64,000 nt of DNA from Arthrobacter bambusae. Lineage in GTDB: Bacteria > Actinomycetota > Actinomycetes > Actinomycetales > Micrococcaceae. Below, in pieces: positions 42,012 through 50,938 of the stretch; within the stretch, counting starts at the first letter, position 1, and every line of letters begins with the position of its first letter. The translations under genes and the position numbers were made by a program. Location of the stretch: NCBI RefSeq assembly GCF_030812595.1, contig NZ_JAUSSZ010000001.1, positions 124,001-188,000 on the forward strand. Direction: 5' to 3'. The notes below the pieces were generated by a model. The model saw only the letters and a program-made list of their open reading frames with translations. It ran no database searches and was not told the origin of the DNA.

Positions 42012-43529
42012 ATGACATTGGTGGCCGGGGTTGATTCCTCTACTCAAAGCTGCAAAGTGGTGATCCTTGATGCGGAAAGCGGCACCTTGGTGCGCGAAGG
42101 CCGGGCGAGCCACCCGGATGGAACGGAAGTTCATCCGGACGAGTGGTGGCGGGCGCTTTCCGAAGCGTTCGACGACGCAGGCGGTCTGGCCGATGTCAGC
42201 GGCCTGTCCGTCGGCGGCCAACAGCACGGCATGGTGCTGCTGGACCGCGACGGCAACGTCTTGCGGCCTGCGTTGCTCTGGAACGACACACGCTCGGCCG
42301 GCTCCGCGGAAGATCTCACCGCCGAAATAGGGGCGGAGGACTTCGCCCGGCGAACCGGGCTGGTACCCGTGGCTTCCTTCACCATCACCAAGATCCGCTG
42401 GATCAGGGACAACGAACCAGAAAACCTAGCCAAGGTGGCCGCCGTCGCCCTGCCCCACGACTGGCTTACCTGGCGGCTCCGAGGCTACGGCCCGGCTGGC
42501 TCCAGCCCGATGGGGCCGAACCTGGACGAGCTGACAACGGACCGCTCGGATGCCAGCGGCACCGGCTATTGGAGCCCACGGACTGGGCATTACGATCTGG
42601 ACTTGTTCAAACTGGCGTTCGGCCAAGACGCCCGGGAAGCCTCGCGGGACACACCTCAAGCAGGCGAAGCAAAGCCGGCGCCCGGCGTCGTCGTTCTTCC
42701 CCGCGTGCTGGGCCCGGGTGAAACAGCAGGGCGCGTGCATCCGGCATGTTTCGGCGGCACCGGCGGAAGCGAGGCGTCGGGCGGTGGAATCCTGCTTGGC
42801 ATAGGAGCGGGAGACAACGCCGCCGCGGCACTGGGACTCGGAGCCAAACCCGGCGACGTCGTCGTGTCCGTGGGGACCAGCGGTACAGTGTTCGCCGTCG
42901 ACTCCTCACCCGTACATGATGCGAGCGGGACCGTGGCGGGATTCGCGGATGCGAGTGGGGAGTACTTGCCCATAGCAGTGACACTGAACGCCGCCCGTGT
43001 GCTCAGCTCGGTTGCCGCAGTGCTCGACGTCGACTTCGACGAGCTTTCCCGGCTCGCCTTGGAAGCCGAACCTGGTGCGGGAGGTGTTGTGCTGGTGCCG
43101 TATTTCGAGGGGGAACGGACCCCCAATCTGCCGCATGCGAAAGCCAGCTTCCATGGGCTCAGCATCGCCTCCACCACCCGGCCGAACATCGCACGGGCAG
43201 CCATCGAAGGCATGCTGTGCGGACTCGCCGGAGGCCTGGACGCGCTGCGTGCCCAAGGAGTTCGCGCGGAACGGTTGCTGATGATTGGCGGTGCCGTACA
43301 GAACCCCGCGGTCCAACGGATTGCGGTCCAGGTGTTCGACCTGCCGGTGGTGGTTCCGAGCCCAGGTGAATACGTTGCGCGGGGGGCGGCCGTTCAGGCG
43401 GCGTGGGCGCTCGCCGGGTTCCGCCCGGATTGGCCCGTGGCCCTGGACGCCACCCCCGAGCCGGATTTCCGGGCTTCGATCGGGCAGAACTACAGGATGG
43501 TCAGTGCCCGCGTTGACTCCGACGACTGA
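42012..43529 (+). CDS. xylB: Xylulokinase
   Basis: 505 residues, FGGY kinase. The phosphate-binding start is [18 protein letters not shown]. Substrate region [16 protein letters not shown] and [10 protein letters not shown]. The ATP-binding half has [15 protein letters not shown] and [19 protein letters not shown]. It phosphorylates D-xylulose to xylulose 5-phosphate. ATG 42012 follows the xylA stop by 4 nt. Confidence 0.95.
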   Translation: MTLVAGVDSSTQSCKVVILDAESGTLVREGRASHPDGTEVHPDEWWRALSEAFDDAGGLADVSGLSVGGQQHGMVLLDRDGNVLRPALLWNDTRSAGSAEDLTAEIGAEDFARRTGLVPVASFTITKIRWIRDNEPENLAKVAAVALPHDWLTWRLRGYGPAGSSPMGPNLDELTTDRSDASGTGYWSPRTGHYDLDLFKLAFGQDAREASRDTPQAGEAKPAPGVVVLPRVLGPGETAGRVHPACFGGTGGSEASGGGILLGIGAGDNAAAALGLGAKPGDVVVSVGTSGTVFAVDSSPVHDASGTVAGFADASGEYLPIAVTLNAARVLSSVAAVLDVDFDELSRLALEAEPGAGGVVLVPYFEGERTPNLPHAKASFHGLSIASTTRPNIARAAIEGMLCGLAGGLDALRAQGVRAERLLMIGGAVQNPAVQRIAVQVFDLPVVVPSPGEYVARGAAVQAAWALAGFRPDWPVALDATPEPDFRASIGQNYRMVSARVDSDD

Positions 43530-43589
43530 ACCGCTGCTCGCCAGGACCGCTTTTTGATTCCCTGAACCAAGACCCGGTACCTGCATCGG

Positions 43590-43700
43590 GCAAGCCCGTC
43601 CGGTGGGAGTCATTTCCACGGACGGATCCCGCGGTGGACGTCGTGTATGTGGCAACGCCGCACGCGAGCCACTACACCGTGGCGAAGGCTCAGCTACCCG
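43590..43700 (+). pseudogene. Remnant of a Gfo/Idh/MocA oxidoreductase
   Basis: One frame reads DPAVDVVYVATPHASHYTVA followed by KAQL, the end of the Rossmann beta-alpha unit of this family (the usual VVYIATPHxxH). Flanking sequence on both sides is unrelated, so only about 35 codons survive between xylB and the next regulator. Confidence 0.6.
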
Positions 43701-43833
43701 CCGGACCAAGGGAGGGTGCCCTCGGCGACGCAGGATGGTCGCCTGCCCGCGTGGCACGACTCAAATGGCCTGCAACCTCGGATCACTGAATGATGATGTA
43801 AGTCACGCAGTCAAACAGGATCCCGGAGGAAAC

Positions 43834-45048
43834 ATGTCCACCATGCCATCACCCGGGAGGGTGGGCGATGTCCGAAGGCGGAATGTGGCACTTGTGCTCG
43901 CCGGGATCCAGAAGAATGACGGGACCACGCGCGCCCAGCTTGCCGCGGAAAGCGGTCTGACGAAAGCTTCGGTTTCAAGCATCGTTACCGACTTGCTCGA
44001 AGCCGGCCTGGTGCGGGAAACAAGTGTCACCCGCGACGGCGAACGCGGAAGGCCGGGAACCGGCCTTGTCCTCAATCCGGCCCGCGGTGCCTTGGCTGCG
44101 GAAATCAATGTAGATTACCTCGCGGTGGGGGTCTTGGACTTCAAAGGGGATCTGACCTTCCACGAAACGCTTGAACGGCATAACCGCGGAAGCTTGCCCT
44201 CCGATATCCTGCCGCTGCTCGTCGCCATGGCGCAGCGGGCCGTAACAAAGGCGGCGGCCGCCGGCGTCGAACTTCTTGGCGGGGAACTGACCGTGCCTGG
44301 GTTGGTGGATGTGGAACGCAACGTTGTGCTGGCCGCACCAAACTTGGGCTGGGCCGACGTCGAGCTCTCCGAAGAGCTGCCCAAGCTCCTGCCCGTAGCC
44401 CCGTTCGGAGTCTCCCTCTCGAACGAGGCCAATAGCGCAGCGCTCGCGGAACTCTGGTTCGGCCACGGCGCGGATAACCGCACAAGCGAGCGGTTCCGGG
44501 ATTTCCTGTACATCTCCGGCGAAGTGGGTGTTGGTGGCGGGCTGGTCATAGATTCGCAGCTTTTCGCCGGCCCGCAAGGTCATGCCGGGGAGATTGGCCA
44601 TGTGGTGGTGCATCCCGACGGTCCGGTGTGCGCCTGCGGCGGGCACGGTTGCCTTGAGGCGTTCGCGGGCCAGAACGCCATATATTCCGCTGCCGGAATC
44701 GAATGGGATTCGACCTCCCGGCAAATGGCCCTCTTGCTCCAACTCGCCCATGACGGCGATGAGCGGGCTGTTTCAGCAGTGGAACAGGCCGGACGCTACC
44801 TCGGAGTCGCCGTTGCCTCGACGGCGCGATTCGCGAACATTTCCGCCGTCGTGCTCGGGGGTCATTTCGTTGTACTTGAGGAATTGATCACTCCCGCGCT
44901 GCGCCGGAGCTTGGACCGCCACGCGCCGGGACTGATCCCGGAAGGAAACGTGGCCGTCTCCGGACTGGGGCAGACGGCTGCCCTCAGGGGTGCCGCAGAA
45001 GCCTCAGTCCGGAGAATTTTGAACCAGGCCTACGAGCTGATTCCCTGA
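43834..45048 (+). CDS. ROK-family transcriptional regulator
   Basis: 404 residues from ATG 43834 with GGAGGA upstream. The winged helix has DGTTRAQLAAESGLTKASVS and the ROK domain has ELTVPGLVDVERN, YISGEVGVGGGLVI and CACGGHGCLEAF. It is not the same as the ROK protein at 38139. It faces the Gfo/Idh/ThuA operon, with 3' ends overlapping by about 19 nt, and follows xylB, so it may control xylAB or act elsewhere. The sugar it senses is unknown. Confidence 0.87.
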   Translation: MSTMPSPGRVGDVRRRNVALVLAGIQKNDGTTRAQLAAESGLTKASVSSIVTDLLEAGLVRETSVTRDGERGRPGTGLVLNPARGALAAEINVDYLAVGVLDFKGDLTFHETLERHNRGSLPSDILPLLVAMAQRAVTKAAAAGVELLGGELTVPGLVDVERNVVLAAPNLGWADVELSEELPKLLPVAPFGVSLSNEANSAALAELWFGHGADNRTSERFRDFLYISGEVGVGGGLVIDSQLFAGPQGHAGEIGHVVVHPDGPVCACGGHGCLEAFAGQNAIYSAAGIEWDSTSRQMALLLQLAHDGDERAVSAVEQAGRYLGVAVASTARFANISAVVLGGHFVVLEELITPALRRSLDRHAPGLIPEGNVAVSGLGQTAALRGAAEASVRRILNQAYELIP

Positions 45049-46151
45049 ACTTCCGCGAGCGGGGAAGCCAGGGCGGTCAGTTCCACGAGTTCCGGCCGCG
45101 CAACCGTGCTTTCGATCGACACCGCTGAGCCACTGGCGGCAGATGCCAATACAGATTCCATGACCTCCAGCGCATGGAATGCAAGTTCGCCGCCGGCACG
45201 TGGTTCGGCCCCGGCCGGAGTTGCCGCGAGGTCGGCGATGCCGAAGCCCCGGCCCGAATCGATGTAGCCGGCCGAAACCGGAAGAGTCTGCCAGGAGTCG
45301 GCGCCGAGCGTGAAAAGCTCAACGTCGCCGTCGAAGTGGTTCGGATCGGGAACCACCAGGGACCCTGCCGCGCCGTGAATCTCGATGTTGGAAGACTTGG
45401 TTTTCACAGCGTCAAAGCTCATCACAAGAGTGGACAGGGCGCCGGAGGCATGGACCAGGACCCCGGTCACGTGCGAATCGATGGTCACTGGGATCAATTC
45501 GCCCTCGCGCGGGCCCGAACCGATGGTGCGCGAGCCCCGTGTGTGGCTTCCCGCTCCGATGACCGAGACTACCGGGCCCAGCAACGTGACCAGCGCAGTC
45601 ACGTAATAGGGGCCCATGTCCAGCAGCGGTCCACCGCCGGGTTGGTAGTAGAAATCCGGATTGGGGTGCCAGCGCTCGTGTCCCGGCGTGACCATGGTTG
45701 CCGTGGCCGATATCGGCGAACCAATCAGGCCGTCGTCGATCGCTTTGCGGGCCGTCTGGATGCCGGTACCGAGCACCGTATCCGGCGCGCAGCCGACCAC
45801 GACGCCGGCCGCCCGCGCCACGTCGAGCACTTGCCGTGCCTCGGCTGTAGTCGCGGCGAGCGGCTTTTCCCCATACACGCTCTTGCCTGCGGCGATCGCC
45901 CTCAAAGCGATCGGCGCATGCGCGGCCGGAATGGTGAGGTTAAGGACGAGCTCGACGTCGTCCGCCGCCAAGAGTTCGTCGACGGTCACTGCGCGGACGC
46001 CGTCGTAGGAGTCTGCAACCGCCTGAGCGCGCGCGCGATCGAGATCCGCCACGGCCACTAGGTCGATGGCATCCAGCCGGCGGAAGTTTGTGAGGTACTG
46101 GGCGATGATGGCGCCGCAGCCAATAATTCCGACCTTTAGCGGCTTGCCCAC
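45030..46151 (-). CDS. Gfo/Idh/MocA-family oxidoreductase
   Basis: 373 residues. It has a Rossmann fold with GIIGCGAIIAQYLTNFRRLD, the conserved GEKPLAATTAEARQVLD (the EKP motif), then the alpha/beta substrate domain with WHPNPDFYYQPGGGPLLDMG. It oxidises or reduces a sugar or glycoside with NAD(P). It is the last gene of a seven-gene minus-strand operon and overlaps thuA-like coding by 16 nt. Confidence 0.88.
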   Translation of the reverse strand: MGKPLKVGIIGCGAIIAQYLTNFRRLDAIDLVAVADLDRARAQAVADSYDGVRAVTVDELLAADDVELVLNLTIPAAHAPIALRAIAAGKSVYGEKPLAATTAEARQVLDVARAAGVVVGCAPDTVLGTGIQTARKAIDDGLIGSPISATATMVTPGHERWHPNPDFYYQPGGGPLLDMGPYYVTALVTLLGPVVSVIGAGSHTRGSRTIGSGPREGELIPVTIDSHVTGVLVHASGALSTLVMSFDAVKTKSSNIEIHGAAGSLVVPDPNHFDGDVELFTLGADSWQTLPVSAGYIDSGRGFGIADLAATPAGAEPRAGGELAFHALEVMESVLASAASGSAVSIESTVARPELVELTALASPLAEVQGISS

Positions 46152-46834
46152 AGCATGCCCCTTTCAATGATGGTGCGGACATTGCTGTCCTCGAGGATTT
46201 CTACGCGGTGGCCCGGGGTGCAGACGAAAATCCGCCCCTTCCCCCACTGCCGGGTCCAAATGGCAGGGGAGGTGACCTCCCGGTTCCACTGGTCCCATTC
46301 CCTGACCTTTTGGGTGGTTGTGGCGAGGACGTCGATGTAGTCGTCCGACAGCACCCAGTACTGCTCGGTAATCAACTCGAAGTCGCCGATGCCCTGCGTG
46401 ATGGGATGGCTCGCGGCAGCCGGGAGCATGTCTACCGTGTACGGCACGTAATTATCCGACTGCTCGCCAATGCGCTCGTCCGGATGTTTGCCGGGATGGC
46501 AGGCGAACTGCCCGCCGATCATATGCCGGTAGTCCGAGTTGTTCCGGTAGGAGTCGGCGATCCCGCCGTGCCAGCCGGCAAGGCCCGCCCCGTTTTCGAC
46601 GGCAGTGCGGAGTCCCTCGAATTCGTCCTTCTCGATGGTGGACATGGTCATGCATTGCACGATCACGTCCACGCCGGACATAAATGCCGAATCGGCGTAT
46701 ACCTTGGGGGATTCCTCGACCCGGACGTTGTAGCCGTTGTCCTTGAGGAACGGGATAAAGAGTTCCGTGGCCTCGAATGGCTGGTGGCCATCCCAGCCGC
46801 CACGGACCACCAGGGCGGTCTTATTGTCGGTCAT
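46136..46834 (-). CDS. ThuA-domain protein
   Basis: 232 residues of the ThuA class (glutamine-amidotransferase-like fold), with GGWDGHQPFEATELFIPFLK, GLAGWHGGIADSYRNNSDYR and FIGGQFACHPG-like sequence (MIGGQFACHPGKHPD). ThuA of rhizobia works with a Gfo/Idh enzyme (ThuB) in 3-keto-disaccharide (trehalose) use. The present operon has two Gfo/Idh enzymes, a sugar isomerase and an ABC importer, so a 3-keto-glycoside route is a reasonable proposal, not a proof. Confidence 0.87.
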   Translation of the reverse strand: MTDNKTALVVRGGWDGHQPFEATELFIPFLKDNGYNVRVEESPKVYADSAFMSGVDVIVQCMTMSTIEKDEFEGLRTAVENGAGLAGWHGGIADSYRNNSDYRHMIGGQFACHPGKHPDERIGEQSDNYVPYTVDMLPAAASHPITQGIGDFELITEQYWVLSDDYIDVLATTTQKVREWDQWNREVTSPAIWTRQWGKGRIFVCTPGHRVEILEDSNVRTIIERGMLWASR

Positions 46835-46891
46835 GGTTTCCTTTGGTTGGTTGTGGAGGACGACGGCGGTCCCGCGCCTGCTGCGCGGAGG

Positions 46892-47896
46892 TCACCGGGT
46901 GCTGAAGGCGGAGTCGAACGCGGCAGCCGGGGGTGCGATGCGCGCCAAACCCCGGACGAGCTCGAGTGACTGGGGTGCTCCGATGAGCCGGTCCATGCCG
47001 GCGTCTTCCCACTCGACGCTCGTGGGACCGTCGTAGCCGATCGCATTGAGCGTGCGGAAGATTGGTTCCCACTGGACATGTCCATGGCCGGCGGTGACGA
47101 AGTCCCAGCCGCGTCGCGGGTCGGCCCAGGCCAGGTGCGAGCCGAGGCGGCCGTTGCGCCCGTCGAGCTGGCGGATGGATTCCTTGACGTGGACGTGGAA
47201 GATCTTCTCGGCGAAGTCCTGCAGGAACATCACCGGGTCCAGATCCTGCCAGATGAAGTGGGAGGGGTCGAAGTTCAAGCCGAAGCTCTTCCGGTGCCCG
47301 ATTGCCTCCAGCGTGCGCTTGGCCGTCCAGTAGTCGTATGCGATCTCGGACGGATGGACTTCCAGGGCGAAGCGAACGCCTACCTCGTCGAAGACATCCA
47401 GGATCGGGTTCCAGCGGTCGGCGAAATCCTGGTAACCGGCCTCGATCATCGACGCCGACGCGGGAGGGAACATGGCCACGGCTTTCCAGATCGAAGAGCC
47501 TGTAAACCCTGTGACGGTCTTGACGCCGAGCCGGGCGGCGGCCCTCGCGGTTGCTTTCATGACCTCCGCTGCGCGTCGGCGCACCCCTTCGGCTTCGCCG
47601 TCGCCCCAGACCGCGGGGGACAGGATGTCGCGGTGGCGCTCATCGATCGGGTCGTCGCACACGGCCTGGCCCGTGAGGTGGTTGGCGATGGCGAAGACTT
47701 CCAGCCCGTTCTTGTCCAGGATGTGCAGGCGTGACTGGAGGTAGGCGTCGTCCTCCACGGCCCGGACGGGATCGAGATGATCGCCCCAACACGCGATTTC
47801 CAGCCCGTCGAAACCCCACTGGCCCGCAAGGCGTGCGACTTCCTCGAATGGCAGGTCGGCCCACTGGCCCGTGAACAACGTGATCGGCCGGGTCAT
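46892..47896 (-). CDS. Sugar phosphate isomerase/epimerase-type TIM-barrel protein
   Basis: About 334 residues from MTRPITLFTGQWADLPFEEV, the xylose-isomerase-like barrel. Metal ligands appear in FALEVHPSEIAYDYW (Glu), GLNFDPSHFIWQ (Asp/His), IFHVHVKESIR (His) and VEWEDAG (Glu). Similar proteins act in inositol, levoglucosan and keto-glycoside catabolism as isomerases, dehydratases or lyases. The ATG overlaps the stop of the upstream oxidoreductase (ATGA), so it is strictly coupled. Confidence 0.88.
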   Translation of the reverse strand: MTRPITLFTGQWADLPFEEVARLAGQWGFDGLEIACWGDHLDPVRAVEDDAYLQSRLHILDKNGLEVFAIANHLTGQAVCDDPIDERHRDILSPAVWGDGEAEGVRRRAAEVMKATARAAARLGVKTVTGFTGSSIWKAVAMFPPASASMIEAGYQDFADRWNPILDVFDEVGVRFALEVHPSEIAYDYWTAKRTLEAIGHRKSFGLNFDPSHFIWQDLDPVMFLQDFAEKIFHVHVKESIRQLDGRNGRLGSHLAWADPRRGWDFVTAGHGHVQWEPIFRTLNAIGYDGPTSVEWEDAGMDRLIGAPQSLELVRGLARIAPPAAAFDSAFSTR

Positions 47897-49092
47897 GGCT
47901 GCACCTTCTGCCAGCGGCTGTCCTCGGCGGCGCTCGCTTCGACGGCCGCCAATACCTTTTGTACTTGCAAGGCCTCGGAGAACGACGGCGAGGGCTGCTC
48001 TCCTGCGCCGATCGCGGCGACCAGGTCCACTACTTGGTGCGTGAAGCCATGTTCGTAGCCAAGACCGTGGCCGGTGGGCCACCAATTGCCGACATAGGGG
48101 TGCTCCGGTTCCGTGACGAAGATCCTTCGGAACCCGGCGTCGGGCGATTCTGCGGCCTCGTAGAAGGAGAGGCTGTTCATGTCCTCAAAGTCGAACGCGA
48201 GGGATGCCGTGGTGCCATTGACTTCCAGGCGCATGGCGTTCTTGCGTCCCAGTGCGAAGCGCGTGGCTTCGAAAACCCCGACGGCGCCCGTGGAAGTACC
48301 GCCGCCGTCGAACTTTGCGCTGAAAATTGCAGCGTCATCAACAGTGACCGTGCCGCGCGGCGCGTCCACGCCCACGTTCCCGTGGCCGCCCAAGCCCACG
48401 AGGTCACCGACCAAGGGCCGCTCGTGGACGAACGTTTCCAGGAGGGCCGAGACCCCAACGATGTTCTGCCCGGTGACCCACTGGGCGGCGTCGATGCTGT
48501 GCGCACCGATGTCGCCCAGGGAACCGGATCCAGATTTCGACTTGTCCAACCGCCAGGTCATGGGCGCGTTTTCGTCGCTCAGCCAGTCCTGGAGGTATTG
48601 CGCCCGCACATGCCGGATGTCGCCGAGGCGCCCCTCGTCGACCATCCGTTTGGCCAGTGCCAGCGCGGGCGTGCGGCGGTAACTGAACCCGCACATCGAG
48701 AGGACCCCCCGTTGGGCCGCGGCCTGCGCCGCTTCGGTCATGCGCTCAGCTTCCTCGACGGAGTTGGCCAGCGGCTTTTCGCAGAGGACATGCTTGCCGG
48801 CTTCGAGGGCCGCGATCGCAATTTCAGTGTGCGTATTCCCTGGCGTGCAGATGTCGATCAGGTCGATGTCGTCCCGCTCGACGAGCCGTCGCCAATCCGT
48901 CTCCACGGATCCCCAGCCGAGCTTGCGCGCGGCGGCGCGGACACCGTCGTCGTTCCTTCCGGCGAGGGCGGTGAGCTGGGGGTCCAGCGGGAGATCGAAG
49001 AATCGCGGCGCTGTCCGCCAGGCGTGCGAGTGGGCGGCGCCCATGAACGCGTAGCCGACCATGCCGACACGCAATGGCTTTGCGGTGGTCAA
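47893..49092 (-). CDS. Gfo/Idh/MocA-family oxidoreductase
   Basis: About 399 residues from TTG 49092, with AAAGGAAA upstream. Rossmann motif GMVGYAFMGAAHSHAW, EKP motif HVLCEKPLANSVEEAERM, catalytic region ALGDIGAHSIDAAQWV-like (GSLGDIGAHSIDAAQWVTGQ) and TATRFA-type loop (VFEATRFALGRKNAMRLEV). It is close to sugar-oxidising members such as glycoside 3-dehydrogenases and levoglucosan dehydrogenase. It would produce the first keto-sugar after import by the ABC transporter encoded upstream. Confidence 0.88.
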   Translation of the reverse strand: MTTAKPLRVGMVGYAFMGAAHSHAWRTAPRFFDLPLDPQLTALAGRNDDGVRAAARKLGWGSVETDWRRLVERDDIDLIDICTPGNTHTEIAIAALEAGKHVLCEKPLANSVEEAERMTEAAQAAAQRGVLSMCGFSYRRTPALALAKRMVDEGRLGDIRHVRAQYLQDWLSDENAPMTWRLDKSKSGSGSLGDIGAHSIDAAQWVTGQNIVGVSALLETFVHERPLVGDLVGLGGHGNVGVDAPRGTVTVDDAAIFSAKFDGGGTSTGAVGVFEATRFALGRKNAMRLEVNGTTASLAFDFEDMNSLSFYEAAESPDAGFRRIFVTEPEHPYVGNWWPTGHGLGYEHGFTHQVVDLVAAIGAGEQPSPSFSEALQVQKVLAAVEASAAEDSRWQKVQP

Positions 49093-49121
49093 TGTGTTTC
49101 CTTTCACTGGTGCCTGGCTGT

Positions 49122-50033
49122 CTATTTGCTGAATCCGGCGGTCAGCCCGCTGAGCAACTGGCGGCGGGCCACCACGTAAATGACCAGCAGCGGCAACGTG
49201 GCGAGCACCACGGAAGCAAGCACTGCGGGGATGTTTACGCTGAATTCCCCCTGGAAGGTCCACAGGGAAAGCGGAAGGACGCGCGTGGACGGGCTTTGCG
49301 TCAGGATCAGCGGGAAGAGAAAGCCGTTCCAGACGCCGAGCGCGTTGTAGATACCTACGGTGACGACTGCGGGCCGCGTCATGGGCAGCGCGAGGCGCCA
49401 CATCATGGCCCAGTCGGAGCATCCGTCGAGGCGCATGGATTCGAACAACTCGTTGGGGACGTCGCGCATGAAGTTGCTCAGGATGAGGACCGAAATGGGA
49501 ATGGCGAACGCGATGGAGGGCAGGATCAGGGCCAGCAGGGTGTCATAGAGGTGGGCCCGGGTGATCATCCAATAGATGGGGATGATCGTGGCGTGCAACG
49601 GGATCGCGAGGCCAAGGAGGAACGTGTTGTTGGTCCACGTCAGGAACCGGCCTTTGCCCCGGACGATGGCGTACGCGGCCATGAACGAGACCAGGAGTGC
49701 CGGTACAACGCTGCCCACTGTGACGATCAGGCTGTTGGCGAAGTACATCGCGAAGTCGTTGTCCAGGACCAGCTTGTAGTTGTCGAGGGTCGGCTCGGTT
49801 GGCGGCATCATCGGGTTCGAGGTGAAGAAGCCGGCTTGGTTCTTCAGGCTGGTGACCACCACGTAGTAGATGGGAACGATGATGATGGCCAGCCAAAGCC
49901 ACCCGCCCAGGCCGCCGAGGATATTCGGGCGCGAGCGTCCGGGACCCTTCGATCCTTTGCTTCGGGGGCCGGACTTGTGGCTTGGCGCTGTGCGCGTGGC
50001 TGACGGGACGGGAAGTTGGGTTGTGGAAGCCAT
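49122..50033 (-). CDS. ABC sugar transporter permease (MalG type)
   Basis: 303 residues. Basic, Ser-rich N-terminus of about 35 residues, six helices, and the EAA-like loop FESMRLDGCSDWAMMWRLAL. It pairs with the permease encoded by the overlapping gene upstream. Again no ATPase gene is present in the operon. Confidence 0.9.
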   Translation of the reverse strand: MASTTQLPVPSATRTAPSHKSGPRSKGSKGPGRSRPNILGGLGGWLWLAIIIVPIYYVVVTSLKNQAGFFTSNPMMPPTEPTLDNYKLVLDNDFAMYFANSLIVTVGSVVPALLVSFMAAYAIVRGKGRFLTWTNNTFLLGLAIPLHATIIPIYWMITRAHLYDTLLALILPSIAFAIPISVLILSNFMRDVPNELFESMRLDGCSDWAMMWRLALPMTRPAVVTVGIYNALGVWNGFLFPLILTQSPSTRVLPLSLWTFQGEFSVNIPAVLASVVLATLPLLVIYVVARRQLLSGLTAGFSK

Positions 50034-50935
50034 CAGGCACCTTCCAGTTGGCTTGCGTTACGGTTCTTGCCACCGAGTCGTTGCAGGATCAGGGCCAGGG
50101 CGAGGCCGATCACCACGAGGATGACACCCAGGGCGCTGGCGGCTCCCATGTCGTTGGCCTTGAAGCCAGTCAGGTACATCTGCAGCGGCAGCAATCGGGT
50201 GGAGTAGCCGGGGCCTCCGCCGGTGAGGACGAACACAAGGTCGAAGTAGGCCAGCGAACCCACCACCATGAGGGTGGACGACGTGATGATCGTGTACTTC
50301 AGCTGCGGCAAGGTGATGGAGAAGAACTGCTGCACGCGTCCCGCGCCGTCGATCTGGGCGGCTTCATACAGCGACGCCGGGATCTGCCGTACGCCGCCTT
50401 GGTAGATGAGCGTGTGGAACGGAACGAATTGCCACGCGATGACGAAGACCACCACGAACAGCACCAAGTCCGAATTGCCGAGCCAGTCCTGCGCCAGGAA
50501 CGGCATCCCCAGACCTGGGCCGAGGCCGAAGTTCGGGTCCAGGAGTGCCTTGTAGGCGATGGCGACGGCGGCGGAGGACAACAGCAGCGGAACGAAATAC
50601 AACACAGCCAAGGCTGCCCGGTACTTCTGTGAAGCGGAAGTGAACACGCCAAGGAGCAGGCTGATGGGAGCCTGGACGATGAAGGAGAAGAACATGATCT
50701 TAGCCGTGACCCACAGGGCATTGCCGGTGACGGGATCTGTCAGGACCGTGGTCCAGCTCGACAAGCCGTCCAGCTTGATTTCGCCGAGCCCGTCCCATCT
50801 GGTGAAGCTGAGGAAGAGCACGCCGAAGAGCGGGATGATGGCGAAGAGGAGGAAGAAGACGAGGGCTGGTGCGGCGAGCCACCCCGACGGGCCCTTTTCA
50901 AGGACCCGGCGGGAAGAACCGGTTGAGGTGGACAC
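50033..50935 (-). CDS. ABC sugar transporter permease (MalF type)
   Basis: 300 residues, six helices, and the EAA loop YEAAQIDGAGRVQQFFSITL. Its stop and the next start overlap by one base (TGATG). It forms the transport channel with the MalG-type partner for substrate delivered by the binding protein encoded 4 nt upstream. Confidence 0.9.
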   Translation of the reverse strand: MSTSTGSSRRVLEKGPSGWLAAPALVFFLLFAIIPLFGVLFLSFTRWDGLGEIKLDGLSSWTTVLTDPVTGNALWVTAKIMFFSFIVQAPISLLLGVFTSASQKYRAALAVLYFVPLLLSSAAVAIAYKALLDPNFGLGPGLGMPFLAQDWLGNSDLVLFVVVFVIAWQFVPFHTLIYQGGVRQIPASLYEAAQIDGAGRVQQFFSITLPQLKYTIITSSTLMVVGSLAYFDLVFVLTGGGPGYSTRLLPLQMYLTGFKANDMGAASALGVILVVIGLALALILQRLGGKNRNASQLEGA

Positions 50936-50938
50936 TGG

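Noticed and set aside
49074..50003. Long plus-strand frame over the ABC permease
   Set aside because: Composition is typical of a shadow frame (Asp/Gly/Arg-rich). The minus-strand permease has helices and an EAA loop.
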